A stretch of 64,000 nt of DNA from Dyadobacter fermentans. Its GTDB lineage: Bacteria > Bacteroidota > Bacteroidia > Cytophagales > Spirosomataceae. The stretch lies in the NCBI RefSeq assembly GCF_019924045.1, contig NZ_JAHXBN010000017.1, positions 62,001 to 126,000 on the forward strand, given 5' to 3'. Below are positions 18,039 through 27,120 of the stretch, in pieces (the first letter of the stretch is position 1; each line of letters starts with the position of its first letter). The notes beneath the pieces were generated by a model. It worked only from the letters and a program-made list of their open reading frames with translations, ran no database searches and was not told the origin of the DNA. A program made the position numbers and the translations under genes.

Positions 18039-20168
18039 ATGATGAAAATCCCTTTCCGCACCTTATCCAGGGCGTTTTTTGTCTGGACCATTCTACTGGT
18101 CGTTATACTGGGCTCATTCGTTTTTATGTTGTTGCTCACGCGCGGCAAATCACAAACCATCCGCGAGAACATTCAGGAGCTCCGCAAGGACATGAATGGC
18201 TATCAGAAGGTCGATACGTGCATTTCGCTTCTTTATGTAGCCGAGAACAACAGCAGGCTTTTTATTATTACGCAAGATTCCACTTATCTCAAGGCGTTTA
18301 CCGGCGAACTTCATACGGTATCCCGGATACTCAACGAGTTTGAAAACGAACGTGCGCACCAGCCCTCGGCGCTGTCGCGGCTTATGGAAAGCAAACGGGA
18401 AAGCAACGAGGAGTTTATCCGGATGAAAATCATGGTCGACAGCCTTTTTGCGCTTTCGGTACAACGCAGCGAGCAAATTCAGCAAGAACAAGCTCAGCCC
18501 AAGCCCACGCCCATTCGTGTAAAAAAGACTTCCAAAGTCGATTCTGTGATATTGGCTGACCCTCAAAAGAAGAAGCGGGGGCTTTTCAAAAGGCTGGCCG
18601 ACGCCATTGCAAACAAGCGCGGGGATGAGGTTATCCAGGAAAAAACGAAGGTAATCACCCAGCGCGACTCGCTGGTAATACCGTACCTCATGGCGCGCGA
18701 GCTCGACCTGAGCCGTTACGACGAATACAACCGGGTCAAGCGGCAACTGAATGAGGCAGAGCAAAGGTTGTTGTTCTTGAATGGGGAGCTGTTTGCTAAT
18801 CTGCAATTGACTCTTAAATCACTGAAAGCCGCCGAAGAAGAAAAAGCCAGGAAGTTCAGGGGAGTGCTGTTGAGCGAAACATCCGACAAGTTTGAGGAAG
18901 TGAACCACCTTTTCTGGGCCGGGGCCTTGGTGGTATTGCTAATGACGATCATTATCATCCGTAACCTCATCAAACTGTACCGCAACGACGTAACGATCGT
19001 CAAATATGCATCGCTGGCTACCGAGGCGGCGAGAAATAAGGGCGAGTTCCTCGCGCAGGTTACGCATGAAATCAGGACGCCGTTGAATGCGATCATCGGC
19101 TTTTCGCAGCTCATGGACTCCGACCGCCTCGAAGGTCAGATGAAGGAAAGTGTCGATGCCATTCAGAGTTCTTCCCGCATTTTGCTGACACTCGTAAACG
19201 ATTTGCTCGACTTTTCCAAGTTGGAAAGGGGGAAACTCACGCTGCAATATCAGGTTTTTAATCCGGCCGAGCTCGTAAATGAAGTGGTGTCCCTGATGAG
19301 CGTCCTGGCGGGGGAGAAGGATATTGAGATTGTATCCAAACTCAATATAGGACAGCCGGTATGTCTGTCGGGCGATGAATTCCGGATCAAACAGGTGCTC
19401 ATAAATTTACTCAGTAATGCGGTCAAGTTTACGCCGGCCCATGGCAAGGTGGCGGTAGAAGCCAGTCTGGAAAGTGCCGACGGGCAGAAAAAGTACTTGA
19501 AAATCAGGGTTAAAGACTCTGGCATTGGCATTGCGCAAGAGCATTTGAAAGAGATTTTCGAAGATTTCAGCCAGATAGACGGCGTTTCGGCAGGCAAACA
19601 AGGAACCGGACTCGGGCTGGCGATATGCAAGCGGATCGTGGAGCTGCACGGAGGAAAGATTTCGGTCGAGAGTGTGTTAGGGAAAGGCTCGGAATTCAGG
19701 ATAGCCATCCCGATGCAGGTGACCGAAAAACAGAAATCGGCCCCAGCCCGGTCGCAAGTGGTTACCCAGGTGGAGCTGCGGGGAAAAAAGGTACTCGTTG
19801 CCGACGATACCAAGCTGAACCTCGTGCTGATGAGTAGGTTGCTTGAAAAACACGGCCTTTCTTATGACCTCGTAGGCTCGGGTGACGACGCGCTTGAACT
19901 GTTTGAGAAACAACCTTACGACCTGGTGATTACCGACATTAATATGCCTGGCATGGATGGCTCGGAATTGACCCGCCAAATCCGCACCAACCCGGACCCG
20001 CTCAAAGCCGCCACGCCGGTAATAGGATTTACCGGTGATTTGTCTGACCGCGACAAGGACTTCTACGCGAATCTGGGCATCAGTGGTGTGTTGGGCAAGC
20101 CATTTTCCGAGAAGGAGTTCTTGCTGGTACTGACATCCGTTTTCGGTGCGGGCAGGCTGAGAAACTAA
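18039..20168 (+). CDS. Membrane hybrid histidine kinase with C-terminal receiver
   Basis: 709 residues. There is an N-terminal membrane anchor (about 12-33) and a large sensor region (about 34-288) without a recognised ligand fold, rich in charged helices and containing a basic linker (KKKRGLFKRLADAIANKRGD). A second membrane segment (VNHLFWAGALVVLLMTIIII) follows. Then come HisKA (EFLAQVTHEIRTPLNAIIGF, phospho-His in HEIRTP), HATPase_c (NLLSNAVKFTPAHGKV; GTGLGLAICKRIVELHGG) and a receiver (VLVADDTKLNLVLMS, phospho-acceptor in VITDINMPGMDG). There is no output domain, so phosphate is presumably relayed to another protein. It stands alone downstream of the LytTR gene with its own 160-bp leader. 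Confidence 0.92.
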   Translation: MMKIPFRTLSRAFFVWTILLVVILGSFVFMLLLTRGKSQTIRENIQELRKDMNGYQKVDTCISLLYVAENNSRLFIITQDSTYLKAFTGELHTVSRILNEFENERAHQPSALSRLMESKRESNEEFIRMKIMVDSLFALSVQRSEQIQQEQAQPKPTPIRVKKTSKVDSVILADPQKKKRGLFKRLADAIANKRGDEVIQEKTKVITQRDSLVIPYLMARELDLSRYDEYNRVKRQLNEAEQRLLFLNGELFANLQLTLKSLKAAEEEKARKFRGVLLSETSDKFEEVNHLFWAGALVVLLMTIIIIRNLIKLYRNDVTIVKYASLATEAARNKGEFLAQVTHEIRTPLNAIIGFSQLMDSDRLEGQMKESVDAIQSSSRILLTLVNDLLDFSKLERGKLTLQYQVFNPAELVNEVVSLMSVLAGEKDIEIVSKLNIGQPVCLSGDEFRIKQVLINLLSNAVKFTPAHGKVAVEASLESADGQKKYLKIRVKDSGIGIAQEHLKEIFEDFSQIDGVSAGKQGTGLGLAICKRIVELHGGKISVESVLGKGSEFRIAIPMQVTEKQKSAPARSQVVTQVELRGKKVLVADDTKLNLVLMSRLLEKHGLSYDLVGSGDDALELFEKQPYDLVITDINMPGMDGSELTRQIRTNPDPLKAATPVIGFTGDLSDRDKDFYANLGISGVLGKPFSEKEFLLVLTSVFGAGRLRN

Positions 20169-20171
20169 GGG

Positions 20172-21536
20172 TTACCGAATTTCGATCCGGTTCCAATAAG
20201 GGAGCGAATTTTGCTTGTTATCCCACACCATCGTTGCTTCGTACCGCCCGGGAAGCAAATCGGCTGGAATACGATACGCGCCGTAGTAGATCCTTATCGA
20301 GTTGTCTGCGTATTTGTCATATTCTTTTACAGTTGCTTTCAGAACTGTAACCTTGCCGTTTAATTTCAATGCGAGGTCAGGGACCTTTTTCTTGTTGTCG
20401 AACGGCTGGGCCGCTGCGTCTATGATCGCCGGAAAAGGATTTACGAAAAGTTCTTGTCCGCGCGAGATAACCGTGGGTTGAGTTTTCCAGATTTCCTCCC
20501 ACGGGATGTCCGGGCCTCCCATCCACATTTGTCCGATTGCCTTGACAGTCGAATCCCTGGCGATTACGATTGCAGCCTGGCTGATTAACTGTGCATTTTC
20601 GAAAAATGATACCTTGTACTGACCATCAGGAATCGAGGCTGGAAATTGTGTTTTAAGCGTAGAGAGGTCGGTAATCGTAGCAGGAAGAGTTACTTCTGAC
20701 GAACTCGCGTCGTTGTGCAGTTTTAATGTATACTTTTGGGAGTTTAGAAATATACCACCGTCAAATTCAATGGTTTTGCCGGTTTGAAAAACTCTGAAAA
20801 GGCGATCGGGTTGAACGACAAACAAAGAGACCTTTGATCTTTTCAATTTTAGCTTTTGTGGGAAAGAGAAGGTCTTTTCGCCGTATTCAATACTTAAAGC
20901 TGTGCCTTCCGCTTCCATGAGATTAAAAATATCTTCAAAAAAGATAACGCCCATGCCGTTGTCGAAACTTCCCTTCACGTTGACATTTTTGGAGCTGTTT
21001 TTCAGGAATGGCACTATCTGTTCTTCCAGGTCCGGACGCTCAGGTACTGATCCCACACCGGATTTTAGACGGATCTTGGCCGTAGCAGCGGCCGTATTTG
21101 CACCGCCGGCTTGCAGATCTAAATCGGAAGTTAACTCAGCAGTCAGAGGCCCTTCGTGTTCCACAAAAACTTTGTACGATTTAGATCGGCTATTGCTCTT
21201 GGTAGTCATGGTGAAATTCTCGGGAGACGCGGCTCTGAAATGGTATTTTACGTGGCCGGCACTGTAAAGCGTTTTCCATGGGTCTAAAACCAGCTCTGCT
21301 CCCGGCGCAGGATCCAGTTGCAGATCAATAAGATCATCCGTGTACCCTTCGGGAAGAACAATCTGAATGTAGTTGCTGGCCGTGTCAATGGTTACCTCCC
21401 GTGCGCCGGCGACTTTTATCGATCTCAGAAATAAATCTTCCTTCAACGTTTTGTCCGGATCTAGTTCCTTTTCCTTTTTACAAGCTGCCAAACAGCAGAT
21501 TACCAGTGCCAAGAGGTAAAAGCAGATTTTCTTCAT
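20172..21536 (-). CDS. Predicted lipoprotein of unknown function
   Basis: 454 residues. The signal peptide ends in the lipobox LAAC at residues 16-19, followed by KKEKELDPDKT, so an outer- or inner-leaflet lipoprotein is expected. The first mature domain (about 40-130; FLRSIKVAG, TASNYIQIVLPEGYTDD, SKSYKVFVEHEG) looks like the short beta-sandwich repeats of Bacteroidota surface lipoproteins. The last ~120 residues contain Ig-like strands. No catalytic residues are evident. It is transcribed alone and converges on the hybrid kinase with 3 bp between stops. Not assigned to a family. Confidence 0.75.
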   Translation of the reverse strand: MKKICFYLLALVICCLAACKKEKELDPDKTLKEDLFLRSIKVAGAREVTIDTASNYIQIVLPEGYTDDLIDLQLDPAPGAELVLDPWKTLYSAGHVKYHFRAASPENFTMTTKSNSRSKSYKVFVEHEGPLTAELTSDLDLQAGGANTAAATAKIRLKSGVGSVPERPDLEEQIVPFLKNSSKNVNVKGSFDNGMGVIFFEDIFNLMEAEGTALSIEYGEKTFSFPQKLKLKRSKVSLFVVQPDRLFRVFQTGKTIEFDGGIFLNSQKYTLKLHNDASSSEVTLPATITDLSTLKTQFPASIPDGQYKVSFFENAQLISQAAIVIARDSTVKAIGQMWMGGPDIPWEEIWKTQPTVISRGQELFVNPFPAIIDAAAQPFDNKKKVPDLALKLNGKVTVLKATVKEYDKYADNSIRIYYGAYRIPADLLPGRYEATMVWDNKQNSLPYWNRIEIR

Positions 21537-21643
21537 AGTGTATATGAACTCGTGGATTGAAGTTAGTTAAGATCGTATTGATTAAATTCCGCGGCATGCA
21601 CGCCTTTTATTAACGGAAACACTCATCAAAAAAACACAATCGC

Positions 21644-22039
21644 ATGGCAAAAACAGATTTTAAATCCATAGACGAATATCATGACACGTTCCAGGGAGAC
21701 AAGAAGGATCGGCTGGCGGCAATCCGCAAAGCCATTCGGGAGGTGGCGCCGGATGCTGAGGAAGTGATCAGTTACCAGATCCCGGCTTATAAGTATTTTG
21801 GATTTCTGATCTACTATTCGGCTGCTACCAACCATATTTCGTTGTCGTATCCTTACAGCCAGGCGCTGCTGGAAGAGTTCAAAACCGAGCTTTCCAAGTA
21901 CAAAATGAGTAAGTCGGCGCTCCAACTGCCTGATAAGGACCCGTTACCCCTGGACCTCATCAAGCGCATTGTTGCATATAGAATGAAAGAAAATGAGCTG
22001 GCCGAGGCGTCCAAGCCGAAGAAGGCCAAAAAGAAATGA
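21644..22039 (+). CDS. DUF1801 (YdhG-like) domain protein
   Basis: 131 residues, fitting the DUF1801 fold across the whole length: SIDEYHDTFQGDKKDRLAAI, PDAEEVISYQIPAYKYFG, then LIYYSAATNHISLSYPYSQA and KSALQLPDKDPLPLDLIKRI. The tail is lysine-rich (KPKKAKKK). DUF1801 proteins resemble frataxin in fold, and the Bacillus YdhG relative is described as an intracellular iron chaperone. The role here is not established. No operon partner is certain; the next gene follows after about 108 bp. Confidence 0.88.
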   Translation: MAKTDFKSIDEYHDTFQGDKKDRLAAIRKAIREVAPDAEEVISYQIPAYKYFGFLIYYSAATNHISLSYPYSQALLEEFKTELSKYKMSKSALQLPDKDPLPLDLIKRIVAYRMKENELAEASKPKKAKKK

Positions 22040-22147
22040 CCTGATCGGCCGGGCATGACGTTTCTCAGTATCGGAGCTAAGCAGCGTCAGTTTTCCGGTA
22101 GCGGTGGCCAAGTACTTTTGGATGAATTATCAAGACCTCATCCAGAT

Positions 22148-23920
22148 ATGATGCCGCATACTTTTCATATACCGGTCCTCGGGCTGGGATACTCTATCGA
22201 TACCCCCATTAAGGTTGCCAAATACGGCATTTCCTCCGTCGCATCCATTGTCGACGACGAACTGATCGAGCGTATGCGCATACATTACGCCCGCCAGCGC
22301 GGCGAAGATGATACGCCCATTGCCAAATCCGAGCCGGACTACCGCAGCCGCCGGATCACCACTTATCTCGACCTGATGCACCGCATTGTGGAGGAAGAAT
22401 TTGAAAATCTGAAAAACCAGCCCTTTGGCACGGGTAGTGATATCGATCGCTATTTTGGTTTGCTACCGGCCGATTCGAAACTGAAACTCCGGTATGAAGC
22501 GATGCTCGTAATGTCCGACGGAACGGAGAAGGACGCAGAAGCATCCGCGCTACGGGCGCAACTCGTGCCCGGTAGTATCGATGTGAATATCATGTCGAAG
22601 GTGGACAAAATGAACACCGATTCCGATGGGAACCTGCTCGACGATATTTATACGGACGCACTGGCTGCACTACGCGGTTTCGCATTAAGCCGGTTGTCGT
22701 CGTCGATCATCCTTTCCGCGGGCATGAACCCGCATTTGTACAGTTATCTGGAAGCTTTTCCCGATTTCCTCCCGAACGAGGAAGGGGATTTTCGCAAAAA
22801 GGTAATTCTGAAAGTAAGTGACTACCGTTCGGCATTAATCCAGGCGAAGTTCCTGGCCAAGAAGGGCATTTGGGTTTCCGAATTTCGGATTGAGTCGGGA
22901 CTGAATTGCGGCGGACACGCGTTCGCCACGGAAGGTAACCTGCTCGGCCCGGTGCTGGAAGAATTCAAAAACCGGCGTGACGAAATGTTTACCGAGCTGT
23001 TCGCGTTGTACGGGGCTGCGCTGGAAGGGAAGGGGATCACGCTCATCCATGCGCCGCGTACGCGGATATCCGTGCAGGGCGGCATTGGCACCGCGGCCGA
23101 AAACGCCTTTTTACTCGAACATTATGGCATAGAGGCCACGGGTTGGGGGAGTCCGTTTCTGTTGGTTCCCGAAGTCACCAACGTGGATAAGGCTACGCTG
23201 AATGAGTTGGCCAATGCGGATAGCGATTCCTATTATGTGAGTGACTCATCACCTTTGGGTGTACTTTTTAATAATTTCAAAAACAGCACTGCCGAGAAGC
23301 AGCGCCTCGAACGCATTGCAAAAGGGCGTCCGGGGAGCCCGTGCAACAAGCGGTACCTTGTTTCAAACACCGAATTTACCAGTGAGCCAATCTGTACTGC
23401 TTCGCGCGAGTATCAAAATCTGAAAATCAAACAGTTACTCGCACTCGACCCGCAGCCGACCGACCTGCAAATGCAAATTAACGCAGTCACCGAAAAGCTA
23501 TGCCTTTGCGAAGGACTAAGTACCGCGGCACTCATCAAAAACAACCTGATTAAACCGCGGGAGAATAGTGCAGTAGCCATTTGTCCCGGACCCAATCTGG
23601 CTTGGTTCTCCGGCATCTACTCATTGGACGAAATGGTGGGACATATCTATGGGAAAATAGACCTGCTCGCAAAGCACCTGCGGCCCAATATGTTCATCAA
23701 CGAACTGAATTTGTATGTGGATTATCTCAAAAAGGATGTTGAGCGGCATGCAGCTGCGCTGAACGATAAGAAAGCCAAGTATTTCTCGAAATTCCGCGCT
23801 AACCTGATCGAAGGCATTAATTACTACAAAAAGCTGATCCCTGAAATTACTAATCAAACGGTGGCTTACCGGCAGGAGATGATGGCGCAGTTGGAAGCGA
23901 TTGAGGCCAGGCTTTCATAG
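22148..23920 (+). CDS. Nitronate-monooxygenase-like TIM-barrel protein with C-terminal cysteine cluster
   Basis: 590 residues from ATG 22148. An upstream ATG at 22055 would add 31 poorly conserved residues. FHIPVLGLGYSIDTPIKVAK opens the barrel. IESGLNCGGHAFATEGNLLG matches the flavin-binding ExGGHxG region of the nitronate monooxygenase (NPD) superfamily. RISVQGGIGTAAENAFLLEH, then GSPFLLVPEVT, match the GGIxT and GxxFLxTxE motifs. These motifs suggest FMN binding. The C-terminal ~230 residues are an extra region with five cysteines (codons at 23342, 23393, 23501, 23507 and 23582), which could bind a metal or Fe-S cluster. At nearly twice the family length it is a distinct subgroup; the substrate is unknown. 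Confidence 0.68.
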   Translation: MMPHTFHIPVLGLGYSIDTPIKVAKYGISSVASIVDDELIERMRIHYARQRGEDDTPIAKSEPDYRSRRITTYLDLMHRIVEEEFENLKNQPFGTGSDIDRYFGLLPADSKLKLRYEAMLVMSDGTEKDAEASALRAQLVPGSIDVNIMSKVDKMNTDSDGNLLDDIYTDALAALRGFALSRLSSSIILSAGMNPHLYSYLEAFPDFLPNEEGDFRKKVILKVSDYRSALIQAKFLAKKGIWVSEFRIESGLNCGGHAFATEGNLLGPVLEEFKNRRDEMFTELFALYGAALEGKGITLIHAPRTRISVQGGIGTAAENAFLLEHYGIEATGWGSPFLLVPEVTNVDKATLNELANADSDSYYVSDSSPLGVLFNNFKNSTAEKQRLERIAKGRPGSPCNKRYLVSNTEFTSEPICTASREYQNLKIKQLLALDPQPTDLQMQINAVTEKLCLCEGLSTAALIKNNLIKPRENSAVAICPGPNLAWFSGIYSLDEMVGHIYGKIDLLAKHLRPNMFINELNLYVDYLKKDVERHAAALNDKKAKYFSKFRANLIEGINYYKKLIPEITNQTVAYRQEMMAQLEAIEARLS

Positions 23921-24424
23921 TTTGCCTGTTTTATCCATATCACCCGAATGGAAGAGACTGATCGCGGCGTCATAATCAGGATGGGTCTTCCGGAGCAGGA
24001 TGGAGGCATATACGGTTAATTCTGATCTGGTTAAGTGACCATTTTCGTCGACCTTCAAATCTGTTACTGTGAACACCCCATCTTGCTTTTCGATTGACGG
24101 GTCATTGATCAGATCAAACCATCTGTTGAATTTGAGGAACCGCTTGTATCCTTTGCCGTCAAATGGGTCGCAATAGTAGACGATTATAGCGTCGTTCTCT
24201 CTCAGAAAATTGGTCAGGATGTCCAGCACAGTATTTCTGAGCCGGACATCCAGGCCGATGGACGGTTTGTTTGTTTTAATGACGAAACTGTGAACCCCAG
24301 CTATCTCCGGATTCAGAGGAAACCATCTTCCGTCGAGAGATAAGTGAACGGAAACGACGATGTCTTGTTTCGTAGTAAACTGATAGACATCCCCAAAGTG
24401 GCGGTAGTTATAGATGTCCAGCAA
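23915..24424 (-). CDS. Hypothetical protein, resembles DUF6169
   Basis: 169 residues, soluble, without signal peptide or membrane segment. The sequence (FVIKTNKPSIGLDVRLRNTV, then NDAIIVYYCDPFDGKGYKRF) resembles DUF6169, a small family of unknown function in Bacteroidota. It overlaps the 65-residue gene upstream by 17 bp, so the two are very likely translationally coupled. Its 3' end overlaps the convergent TIM-barrel gene by 6 bp. An overlapping short gene plus a small soluble protein can signal a toxin-antitoxin or immunity pair, but nothing else in the sequence supports that here. Confidence 0.65.
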   Translation of the reverse strand: MLDIYNYRHFGDVYQFTTKQDIVVSVHLSLDGRWFPLNPEIAGVHSFVIKTNKPSIGLDVRLRNTVLDILTNFLRENDAIIVYYCDPFDGKGYKRFLKFNRWFDLINDPSIEKQDGVFTVTDLKVDENGHLTRSELTVYASILLRKTHPDYDAAISLFHSGDMDKTGKL

Positions 24425-24605
24425 ATCTTACGCCCAATGCATGTAGTTCCTCCAATGTCATTTCGCCTCTTTGGTACGCGTCGATGTCCCGATGTGTTTG
24501 CATCATTCTCGCAATCAGAATTTCCATCGTGAGTTTCTCCGGACGTTGTTCGGTTGTAGATACTTCGGCAGCATCCGGCGCGTTTGTAGGTGTTGTTTGT
24601 TCCAT
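24408..24605 (-). CDS. Small hypothetical protein coupled to DUF6169-like gene
   Basis: 65 residues. The N-terminal 25 are polar and disordered-looking (TTPTNAPDAAEVSTTEQRPE). A helical segment follows (LTMEILIARMMQTHRDIDAY, then GEMTLEELHALGVRF). Its last 17 bp overlap the start of the DUF6169-like gene in a different frame, a strong sign of a two-gene operon. No family recognised. Confidence 0.6.
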   Translation of the reverse strand: MEQTTPTNAPDAAEVSTTEQRPEKLTMEILIARMMQTHRDIDAYQRGEMTLEELHALGVRFAGHL

Positions 24606-24724
24606 AGTTTGAAAGATTTATATGAAATTCTTATCAAAACTAGGAAATGCAAATGAAGTATTTCTGCCCCAAAACCAGGGAATGATCAACCGGAACCGAT
24701 GAGTTATCAACGGTGAAAAAGACG

Positions 24725-25789
24725 CTAATTTCGCATCCGCGCCAGCTTCTCATACTCCAAAACAGTGATCTGGCTGCCTTTCATATCCACCAGGCGTTCG
24801 TCTTTGAAATCTGAAAGCGTGCGGATGACGGTTTCGGTGGCGGTACCTACCATAGAGGCAATATCCTCTCGGGTAACGGCCATGGAGAATGGCTTCGATC
24901 GGTCTTCCTGGTACCGTTGTACGAGCATTACCAGTGCCTGCGCCACGCGTTTTCGCACCGAATTATAGGCAAGTTGTAAAAGCCGCTCTTCCCGCTCTTT
25001 GATCTCATTGGAGAGCATCCGGATGAATTTGGAAGCCACTTCACGGTTACCTTGGAGCAGGTTGAAAAAATCGTCTTTCGGGATCATGGCCACCTCCGAT
25101 TTCTCCAACGCAATGGCTGTTTCTTCATAAGGCGCACCTTGCAGCAGATCGAGGTAGCCGAAAAATTCGCCCTCTTTTAGCAGATCGGTGATATACTCCT
25201 TGCCATTTTCGTTGGATTTATAGGCCTTAACCTTCCCTTTTTGCAGGAAAAATACATGCGACGGGAAGCTACCTTCGGTATAAATCGTCTCTTTTTTTCG
25301 CAAAACTTTCACCTTTTTATCCTCCGCAAGTTTTACGATCGGATCGAAGGCCTGTGCTTCCTTAATGAACTGGTCGAAGCCGTCGGCGGAACGTTCAAAT
25401 TGCTTTTTTAGCCGGTCGCTCTTTTTCAAGCGCATTTCGACGGCATTCAGCAGTTCCACGTCGTCGTAAGGTTTGGTAAGGTAATCGTCGGCACCCATGG
25501 TCATGCCTTTGCGGTAATCCTCCTTCTCGGCTTTCGCGGTCAGGAAAATGAACGGAATGGATGCCGTGCGCTCGTCCTTGCCGAGCATATGCAGCACGCC
25601 ATAGCCATCGAGCTCGGGCATCATAATGTCACAGATAATCAGGTCGGGATGGTACTGGCCCGCCTGCTGCACGCCTTCCTTACCGTTTTGAGCGGTAATC
25701 ACCTCGAAGTTGGCGAGTTCCAGGATCTCGGCCGTATTTTCCCGCATTTCCGGGTTGTCTTCTATTAAAAGTATTTTTCTCGCTTCCAA
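24725..25789 (-). CDS. Receiver-Crp fusion response regulator (cNMP-binding + HTH_Crp output)
   Basis: 354 residues. The receiver (1-125) has E10/D11, phospho-acceptor D54 and K106. It is followed by a cyclic-nucleotide-binding-like barrel (about 155-265; KETIYTEGSFPSHVFFLQKG, GEFFGYLDLLQG) and a Crp/Fnr winged helix (about 275-350; VTREDIASMVGTATETVIRT, then LSDFKDERLVDMKG). The only cysteine is C53 in the receiver, so no FNR-type Fe-S cluster can form. The input is presumably phosphate from the kinase upstream. The recognition helix is of Crp/Fnr type, matching the TGACCAAWGTCA boxes found upstream of hemN, ccoS and ccoI. It is the second gene of an operon with the kinase at 25807, 17 bp apart. 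Confidence 0.93.
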   Translation of the reverse strand: MEARKILLIEDNPEMRENTAEILELANFEVITAQNGKEGVQQAGQYHPDLIICDIMMPELDGYGVLHMLGKDERTASIPFIFLTAKAEKEDYRKGMTMGADDYLTKPYDDVELLNAVEMRLKKSDRLKKQFERSADGFDQFIKEAQAFDPIVKLAEDKKVKVLRKKETIYTEGSFPSHVFFLQKGKVKAYKSNENGKEYITDLLKEGEFFGYLDLLQGAPYEETAIALEKSEVAMIPKDDFFNLLQGNREVASKFIRMLSNEIKEREERLLQLAYNSVRKRVAQALVMLVQRYQEDRSKPFSMAVTREDIASMVGTATETVIRTLSDFKDERLVDMKGSQITVLEYEKLARMRN

Positions 25790-25806
25790 GTTGGATACTG
25801 TTTGTG

Positions 25807-27078
25807 TCAGGATTCGATTTTAACGGATGCCGGCTCGCGGTTAGGCAGTTCCACGAAAAATGTGGTGCCAATGCCGATTTCACTCTCGAAACGCACTGTG
25901 CCGCCCATGAGCTCGATATAGTTTTGTACAATGTTGAGCCCCAGCCCCGTTCCTTGCGCATTGCCGGCATTATTGGCACGGAAAAACCGGTCGAAAATAT
26001 GGCCCTGGTCTTGCTTGGGAATACCAATGCCCTGATCCTGCACTTCAATACGGATCAGCCCGCTCCAATTTTTGACTCTCAAATGGATCGATTTGCCCGA
26101 ATCCGAGTATTTGATCGCATTCGAAAGCAGGTTGAAAAGCACGTTGCGCAAAAGCTGCTTGTCGAGCCAGGCGTGGGCTTCCCCGTCATAAGTCACAAAC
26201 ATCTCCTGGCCGTCCTTGCAAAGCCCCCTGATTTCCTCAATCAGGTTTTTGCAAAATGCGCTAAGGTCGGTAAGCACAGGAATGCAGTGAATGCGGCCTT
26301 CTTCGAGCTTGCCGATCGACAGGAAGTCATTCAGGATCTCAGTCAGGTTGGTAACGGTCGATTTGATACGCTGGACGTGTTTCTGGCGCTTGTCTTCTTC
26401 CTCGGTGCGCGAGTACCTGCCTATGAGTGATGCCGACGACAGAATGGTCGCAAGCGGCGTCCTGAACTCATGCGACGCGATGGTCACGAACTGACTTTTC
26501 ATATTGTTCAGCTCGCGTTCCTTCGTCAATGCGCGCACGACCTCTTCCTGCGACTGCTCAATGCGCCTGATCGCCGCTGCCAGTTCTTCCGTGCGTTGCT
26601 GCACGCGGATTTCCAGTTCGGCATTCAGTTTTTGTATTTCAAGGTTAGCCTCGATAATGCGGCTTTCCTGCTTTTTGCGCTCGGTAATGTCAATCACAAA
26701 ACTCACGACAAACTCGCCATCGCTGGTTTTGAAAGGGCTTAGACTGACCTCTACGGGAAACTCGCTGCCATCTTTGCGCCGGGCGAAAAGATCCATCATA
26801 TGCCCCATTCCACGGGCACGGGGGGCTTCGAGGTACTCGTCGCGATAGCCCACATGGTTTCTGTTGAACCGTTGGGGAATCAGCGTCTCGACTTTCTTGC
26901 CGATCAGCTCGCGATCCGAGTAGCCAAAAAGCTCTTTGGCCTTGGGGTTAAGCATTACAATGTTCGCCTGCTTGTCCACCACCACGATCCCTTCGGTCGC
27001 GTGCTTGAACAGGGCATCCAGCATCTCGATGTGCCGTGTCATCACCTGTGTATGAATTAAAATATCCGTATCAAACAT
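25807..27078 (-). CDS. PAS-domain histidine kinase (FixL-like, without FixL heme ligand)
   Basis: About 423 residues from ATG 27078 (starts at 27105 and 27042 also fit). The PAS domain (about 20-140) resembles FixL (FGYSDRELIGKKVETLIPQR, then ARRKDGSEFPVEVSLSPF). By direct alignment, the position of the FixL proximal heme histidine is an arginine here, with a histidine four residues later. A heme O2 sensor of FixL type is therefore doubtful. A coiled coil leads to HisKA (SHEFRTPLATILSSASLIGR) and HATPase_c (NLLSNAIKYSDSG; GTGLGLNIVQNYIELMGG). There are no membrane segments, so it is cytoplasmic. It lies directly upstream of the receiver-Crp gene and downstream of hemN, so microaerobic or redox control is the likely theme. 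Confidence 0.9.
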   Translation of the reverse strand: MFDTDILIHTQVMTRHIEMLDALFKHATEGIVVVDKQANIVMLNPKAKELFGYSDRELIGKKVETLIPQRFNRNHVGYRDEYLEAPRARGMGHMMDLFARRKDGSEFPVEVSLSPFKTSDGEFVVSFVIDITERKKQESRIIEANLEIQKLNAELEIRVQQRTEELAAAIRRIEQSQEEVVRALTKERELNNMKSQFVTIASHEFRTPLATILSSASLIGRYSRTEEEDKRQKHVQRIKSTVTNLTEILNDFLSIGKLEEGRIHCIPVLTDLSAFCKNLIEEIRGLCKDGQEMFVTYDGEAHAWLDKQLLRNVLFNLLSNAIKYSDSGKSIHLRVKNWSGLIRIEVQDQGIGIPKQDQGHIFDRFFRANNAGNAQGTGLGLNIVQNYIELMGGTVRFESEIGIGTTFFVELPNREPASVKIES

Positions 27079-27120
27079 ACCAAAGTACAGGACACAGGTG
27101 AACACCGCAAGAATTCATCA

